From Atrina japonica (taxonomy: Eukaryota; Mollusca; Bivalvia; Pterioida; Pinnidae), in assembly GCA_030159075.1 (NCBI GenBank), contig BROG01000230.1, forward strand, positions 355,001 through 419,000: DNA of 64,000 nucleotides. The letters run 5' to 3'. The position numbers and the translations under genes are program-made. The notes under the pieces are model-generated. The model ran no database searches and was not told the origin of the DNA. It saw only the letters and a program-made list of their open reading frames with translations. Shown here one piece after another: positions 58,566 through 64,000 of this stretch. Numbering within the stretch: the stretch's first letter is position 1; each line of letters opens with the position of its first letter.

Positions 58566-59732
58566 TCCATCATAATATATATAATGTTTAGAATTAGAAT
58601 GATACCATCTAATAAGAATAAAAATATACATATAAAAGAAATTTTAATTAATTTTGATATAAGAGGGGGAATAGTTTAAATTGCATTAAAATTGTTTCCA
58701 ATGATTGTCAAGATCACTCATAATAATCAAAACAAAATTATTTACAAACCATTAAAACATAATAAAACCAACACCATCCAATTTGTGATGGTTAGCTGCG
58801 TACAGCTGAAAGATGATAGTCGCATGTATAATTAACTGCTCACTAAAAATTAGTAAATTGTTTTGATGTTTTATTTATTGACTTGCTTTGATTCGCGTGC
58901 ATTATTATTCTGACTTGTACGTCAGCCTTTCTGTTTTTAATTTCAAATCATTAGAAATTCTTTAAATTCTACAACAGAATATTAATGCCTTTAATGACTG
59001 TATATATTGAATGAAGCTGCACTCAATATTTACATATTGAAATGACAATTTATATACAGCATTTGCATCATAAATGTAAGTCAGCCGCAATGGCCATTAT
59101 AAACCTCTCAACTAGTGCATTAATTAACATGTAAAGATACCACGGTCTTAACCCAGCAGGAGATTTAGGAGAGAGTATACAAATTTGGTAAACTTTGGGC
59201 AAACTAAATACTAAAAACTTCTGAAAATTCAGATATGGGCCATAAAACTATTATCTGACTAATATTTTAGTCAGCTTCAAGTCTTGAGAATTTTCCCAAC
59301 TTGGGTAATGTTTTGGACAATAAAGAAATCATTGGGAAAATTTCTTTCTCAAGTGATAAAATACTTGGTTACAGTCTAAAGATGACTTAATTTTTCTTAA
59401 CAGTGAAAATGGCCGCTCCCTATGTTCGCCTCAGGATAAACAGAAGATAATGTCAGGGTTTCAGTCGCCCTAGAGTATTTCGGGACATTTTTAATCCTTT
59501 GGTTTTCGAAAACAACGTGTTATTTGAGCGAAATAGGTTTGGGAAACCAACGCTTCTTTCTTCTTTGGCTTGTTTTGGCAATACGACGTTTGTTTACATT
59601 AACAATAGGGGCGGTGTAAATTTAGTCCGTACATGTGCCATAGTGTATGTCCCGAGTCATTTATCTTATCTAATGTACTTATACTAATTTACATGTATCT
59701 TGAAAAAATCGTTTATTAAACACATATTAAAC
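58566..59732. other. No gene recognised
   Basis: AT-rich; the 62-codon frame at 59499-59687 has no motif. Confidence 0.4.
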
Positions 59733-60660
59733 AAGGTGTTCAGAAGTACTGTATAACGGCCTACTCAAGAAGCGGAGTCAATCAAATGTGGATCCTACAG
59801 AATTCAAAGGAATTGTTGGAACATTTAAAATCTCCAAATTTCAAACATATTACAAGCATCGTCTTTTGATTTTTCGACCCTTTACACAACAATTAACATG
59901 ATTAACATCTATTATACAAAACTCTTTTGTATACAAAAATGGAAATCGCAGATATAAATATTTGGTGTTATGTCATAAAGAAACTTATTTTATCAAGGAA
60001 CACTTTGTTTCCAATAACAAATCATTATTATCAAGATGCTGGGGTTTCTAGTAGTCAACATCTTCGTGGTGTTTGCGGGAAAAGTTTTCCAACAGATTGT
60101 CGGCTTTCCAGTGGGTACCAATTGTGCACGTCTCTTCGCTGACATATTTTTGTATTCATATGGAGCGGAATTTATACAGTCTCTGCTCTCCAAATTAAAC
60201 AAACAGTTAGCATCTCGGTTCAATTTACCTACAGGTATATCGACGATGTTCTTTCCATAAATAATTCAGAATTTCAGAATTACCTCGGTCAGATGTATCC
60301 TGTTGAGCTAGAGATCAATGAGACGACAGAAAGCAACACATCTGCTTCTTACCTAGATTTACTCCTGTCGATTGAAAAAAAAAAACTTCACACATCCCTC
60401 TATGACAAACGAGACGACTTCAATTTCCATATCACAAACTTCCCATCTTTTCCTGCCTATGGCGTTGTCATTTCACAACTTATACGTTATGCCAGGGCAT
60501 GCAGTTCTTATGAATGTTTTATTCTGAAAACTAAACGTCTAGCCAGTGAACTACTTACACAAGGTTACATTGTTGAACGCTTGGAGTCGTCGTTTAAGAA
60601 GTTTTATGGTCGATACGGGATCTTGTTCAACATTATGAAGTCCCCCTTTCAGAGATGTTA
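59733..60660 (+). pseudogene. Penelope-like RT (copy G, lineage 2)
   Basis: Starts at the SRSGVNQMWILQNSKELLEHL segment, then DFSTLYTTI (with a deletion), a frameshifted MLGFLVVN...VFQQIVGFPVGTNCA (GIPMG changed to GFPVG), YSYGAEFIQ, a two-base deletion before TGISTMF (the shifted YIDDVL), then VELEINETTES, YLDLLLSI, LYDKRDDFNFHITNFP, LIRYARACSSYECFI and FYGRYG. It is distinctly diverged from lineage 1 and closest to the fragment at 11005-11690. Confidence 0.82.
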
Positions 60661-60940
60661 GATAGTATTCTGGATCACGGCCACAGACAGTGACTCCGTT
60701 CCACCATTGATGCTTTTCATCGAACTTGACCTCATCACCAAACTTGACCTTTTTACCGAATTTGACCCGTTCATCGAACTAGAAAGGTTTCCATCTAACA
60801 TTTGCGACGGGTGTGGCATGCCAGCAGAAGACGCCGAATCCTTTCGGACACCTGGTCTTATCCCGTTTTGATTCGTAATTGTTCTTTATGTTGTGACTGT
60901 TATAATGGACTTGAGTTTTGATTATTGATTGATACTTCTT
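60661..60940 (+). mobile_element. Lineage 2 Penelope-like 3' tail, reference copy
   Basis: A tandem aacttgacc(t)...caccaaacttgacc...cgaatttgacccgttc motif, then tttgcgacgggtgtggcatgcc, cacctggtcttatcccgtttt and gttgtgactgtt. The same blocks occur at 1846-2060, 10679-10930, 11620-11690 and, inverted, 29155-29300. Confidence 0.7.
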
Positions 60941-61268
60941 CAATTTTACTCATTATATACATTATATATATTATATGCATAAATTACTGACTGTGGTCAT
61001 GTATTGGCATTTTTACAAGACGTTTTAATGTTTTTAAAAAGGTATAATTATATTTATTCCCCTTTTTTTGCCACAAATTAAGAGAATAGGGATAAAAATT
61101 GGGACACATATCCTGGACGAGATTTACACTGCCCCTTGTCAATCTTATCTCAGTTGAGAAAATTCTAAAGTCATTTTATGGTCTGCAAGTTTTCAGTTTT
61201 TACTCAGATGAGTAAATTCTTAACTTTTGAGAATAAAATCTGTCTCAGAATTTTACTTGTTTATGGTC
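60941..61268. other. Nothing recognised
   Basis: AT-rich. Confidence 0.4.
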
Positions 61269-61415
61269 TCAGGACCTGGTGTCATGGAGGAGCAAACTTC
61301 CCTTGTCATCCAATCACACCTACTGCGAGGTCACACTCAATGTGTCCAATGTTTACCAGGTTTGTTTTTTAATGTATCCTGGACATCCTGAATATTTATA
61401 CATTAACATATGATA
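61269..61415. mobile_element. Foldback fusion of two lineage 1 tail pieces
   Basis: 61269-61335 matches the tail in reverse orientation (gtgtcatggaggag...aatcacacctactgcgaggtcacactcaa). 61340-61415 matches it in forward orientation (gtccaatgtttaccaggtttg...atcctggacatcctgaatatttatac). The two meet head to head near 61338. Confidence 0.55.
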
Positions 61416-62466
61416 AATTTTATATATTTTAAATGAATAATATTTTAAATAAATCCTCGTAACAATCGATAAAGACGAACAACCACTTCCACATAGATAA
61501 CTCATTATTTCAAACTGTGAAACATAAACCACGATATCTTATATCCCTGTAACAACAATTTAATGGTGAGTAGTTTGCCTTAAAATTAGATCTTGTTTCT
61601 GATAAGCTCTGACATATTGGGTCATCTTAGAAGTGTTCGTTGTCGTACTTAAAAAGAGCCAAAAGAATGCTGAAGACAATCATTCAATTTTACGTGCATA
61701 TTCTTTCAACAAAACTTAGCGGCATTAAAAAAGATCATTGTATTACAGTATATCCTCATGAGTTGAGTGTTAGGGGTCGGGGAAAATTTTCGGGCATCAA
61801 AACTAAAACGTTAAGACTCTCGGAACTTTTTATAGTCAAAATTACAACTTTCACTGCTCGTTTTGCAATTGTAGATGCAAAGCCTACACATCCTGTAAAT
61901 GTTCAGCTACTCAGGGTTGCATTATGTTTCGATGCACTTTTATAATGAATTTAGAAATAGAAATGAATTTCTAAATAAACCAAATGTCCAGGACACTTGT
62001 GGCAACCATTTACCATTATTCTGTCACACTTATTGAAAGTGTTTTAAAGGCTAGTGACATTTGTCTGTGCCCCTGATTTAAGTTTCTGTTTGGTAAAAGC
62101 ACATGGAAAGGAAAGTTTATTTGTAAGATTTAATTAGGATATCACTTTTATTAAAGAAATAAATTTTAATGGCTTTTGCCCAACGATCGGGGATTTGATT
62201 CATAGAAATAATTATAATAATAATCATACTAATAATACTAAGCGTTTGCGCACGCGCGCGCGTGTATGTGCTTGTGTGTGTTGATCATACATTTCTAATT
62301 TCAGTCTAAGGTAATGAAAGACAAATTGCAATTAATTTGCTTTTATAAGATATTTTTAGAAAAAATAAATTCGTAGTAATATTAGCATGTTACATAGATG
62401 AATATTTCATTTTGATGTTACATTACCTGTGTTGTTGCTTAGCATAATCACATTTATATATTTTAG
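61416..62466. other. No gene recognised
   Basis: AT-rich. A short alternating CG/TG purine-pyrimidine run (about 62248-62266, gcacgcgcgcgcgtgt) could adopt Z-DNA. The 101-codon frame at 61640-61945 has no motif. Confidence 0.4.
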
Positions 62467-62651
62467 CTACATTACAAGAATTCTTTCTTTTGGGAAAGAA
62501 AGCTGGCGGTGGTACATCGCTGTCTCAGCTTTGGCATAATACCAGTTTCCCAAACAATAGTAATGTTGATCATGGTCTATTTACACTCATGGACTCGGGT
62601 GATTTTAGGAGTGGCAGGATCGACAACTGGCAGACAGATCCACCGGACATT
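62467..62651 (+). CDS. Likely internal exon of an unrecognised gene
   Basis: Opens after tatattttag with two bases of a codon (phase-1 intron) and ends at a perfect gtaagt donor in phase 0. The 61-codon product (TLQEFFLLGKKAGGGTSLSQ, then LWHNTSFPN, HGLFTLMDSGDFRSGRIDNW) is compositionally protein-like, with N-glycosylation-type NxT/NxS sites, unlike the AT-driven frames around it. The family was not recognised. Adjoining exons are not seen on either side. Confidence 0.5.
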
Positions 62652-62988
62652 GTAAGTAAATGGTTACAATTTATAAACTATCAACCTGTACGGTCATATT
62701 TAGACTCACCCAAATCAATAAATGTTATGGTCTACTGTCATACTTCAGGATTGAACAAATTCATATTGCATGCAAATGGCAAATTGTTATTGAAATTTTA
62801 TTCTAAATTATACACCCCTGAATTATGACAGTGGACTTAACCATTATATGAAATGGGCAGGTCAAAATGTGACTTCAGGGGTTAATGAATTAACAGTTAA
62901 TTATCATGTATAATTCAAGAACTATTCACTTTGTTTATTCATTCATACATACAAACATAAATACATATGTAACAGGCAAGGACAATGT
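62652..62988. other. No further gene seen
   Basis: Presumed intron of the exon above; nothing else recognised. Confidence 0.4.
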
Positions 62989-63063
62989 GGGCCAGACCGG
63001 TAATCGAACCCAGGACCTTCCTAACACTAGCAGGACGCTCTTACCAGCTGAGCTATCCGGCCC
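62989..63063 (-). tRNA. tRNA-like sequence, Thr(AGT)-type anticodon loop, probably a SINE head or pseudo-tRNA
   Basis: 75 nt on the minus strand: acceptor strands GGGCCGG and CTGGCCC pair over 7 positions (one G.T); D arm AGCTC...GAGC; anticodon stem TCCTG/TAGGA with loop CTAGTGT, giving AGT; T loop TTCGATT with a B-box GGTTCGATTACC. The T stem is imperfect (CTGGG against ACCGG). The imperfect T arm and the adjacent microsatellite favour a tRNA-derived retroposon or pseudogene over a working tRNA. Confidence 0.55.
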
Positions 63064-63082
63064 GATACTCGGCGCACCGCCA

Positions 63083-63215
63083 CACATACATACATACATA
63101 CATACATACATACATACATACATACATACATACATACATACATACATACATACATACATACATACATACATACATACATACATACATACATACATACATG
63201 TATGTATGTATGTAT
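63083..63215. repeat. (CATA)n microsatellite with inverted end
   Basis: About 29 CATA units (63083-63199), then CATG and a short TATG run (63200-63215), so the end can fold back. Confidence 0.97.
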
Positions 63216-64000
63216 CATACAGGTACATGAATTGATCAAACTGTGAAATTTATTATCGGGAACAGTTTCGTTATTGCATTCTGTATAACACTTTGTGTCA
63301 ATTCCAAAGTGTTGTAGAACAATAATGCAAATAAACAGAATGGCCGACAATAAAAATGCCTGTAAATACAAGATATAGTGTTTTCCAATAAAAATACATG
63401 TTTAAGTCTATATTGTTGTTACGATGCAAAATAACTGAAAATCAATTTCAACTGGCCATTGTCGTGGCACCTAATAAATGACAAAGACTTGTCGTTGGGT
63501 CATTTTGCTTTTTTCATTCCGCTGTATGCAAATTACAATTGTGCTGCAGATAGAATTGATTGAAATATATTTCGAGAAAAAATCAATTCAGTCAGATATT
63601 CCAATTTCTGGAGTAACGAGTCACATACTTGGTCACACGTTTAATTCCCTGTTAACAGACTTACTAAGCGCGATTCTGATCCTTTTGAAAGTTTTAACTA
63701 TGTTCGCTATTTTTCGCGTACGATAGTCTATATTCTAAAGGTTGAAAAACAATTTGTTTGTTTTAATATCTATTTACAGAATACTCATGTAAGCGTTTAC
63801 ACTTGAAGTATCTAATAATTAAATATTTGAACAATAATAAAACAAACAAATGAAAACTCGGTCACGACATTCAACGCTACAAACAGTATTGAAAGAGACT
63901 GACATCAGATATACTGCAAACTGATTGATAGTATCACAGGTGCACATAATTATATCATCTCCTGACTGTTCATGTTATGATTCATATCAATTACATATGC
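63216..64000. other. No gene recognised
   Basis: AT-rich. The 82-codon frame at 63478-63726 has no recognised motif or splice evidence. Confidence 0.4.

Noticed and set aside
62905..63371. ORFs of repeated Tyr-Ile-His-Thr and Val-Cys-Met-Tyr
   Set aside because: Translation of the (CATA)n microsatellite.

Overview
This window is nuclear DNA from a eukaryote, almost certainly a marine invertebrate and most likely a bivalve mollusc. The evidence is AT-rich sequence with short GT-AG exons and long introns, a secreted copper-only superoxide-dismutase repeat protein (a family expanded in molluscs), many broken Penelope-like reverse transcriptase copies, tRNA-derived SINEs, and dense micro- and minisatellites. 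The species cannot be named from the sequence. No bacterial-type genes are present. Long open frames are rare, and most apparent ORFs are repeat or composition artefacts.

Layout. (1) 3.36-11.87 kb, + strand: seven consecutive exons of one gene, joined by phase-matched GT-AG introns. They encode at least five tandem SOD-like domains. Domains 2 and 5 keep all four copper histidines; domains 1, 3 and 4 have lost some or all. The 5' end is not resolved. (2) 16.11-18.14 kb, + strand: a signal-peptide exon followed by two phase-1 EGF-like exons, the start of a second secreted protein whose 3' end is not seen. (3) 11.9-13.7, 18.2-22.5, 25.1-26.3 and 45.0-45.8 kb: large minisatellites. (4) 30.4-40.9 kb: about 10.5 kb of aperiodic, extremely G-rich sequence, switching abruptly to about 3.6 kb of T-rich sequence (40.9-44.6 kb). 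This is either an assembly or sequencing artefact or a very unusual low-complexity block. (5) 47-61 kb: a graveyard of Penelope-like retroelements of two lineages, with detached 3' tails scattered across the window. (6) 62.47-62.65 kb: one good-looking exon of an unknown gene, then a tRNA-like sequence.

Highlights. A dispersed repeat, present four times (0.95, 13.96, 24.30 and 27.34 kb), carries a recognisable type I hammerhead ribozyme fold, so it is probably a retrozyme-type non-autonomous element. In the SOD gene two intronic tandem arrays (80-bp x 9 and 32-bp x 3) each begin inside an exon and re-duplicate the exon end together with its 5' splice site, placing rows of decoy donors behind the real one. 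Two foldback or MITE-like elements (8743-9065 and 50316-50433) are also visible.

All exon calls rest on reading frame, splice-site phase and motif matching by eye. No database search, alignment program or transcript evidence was available.
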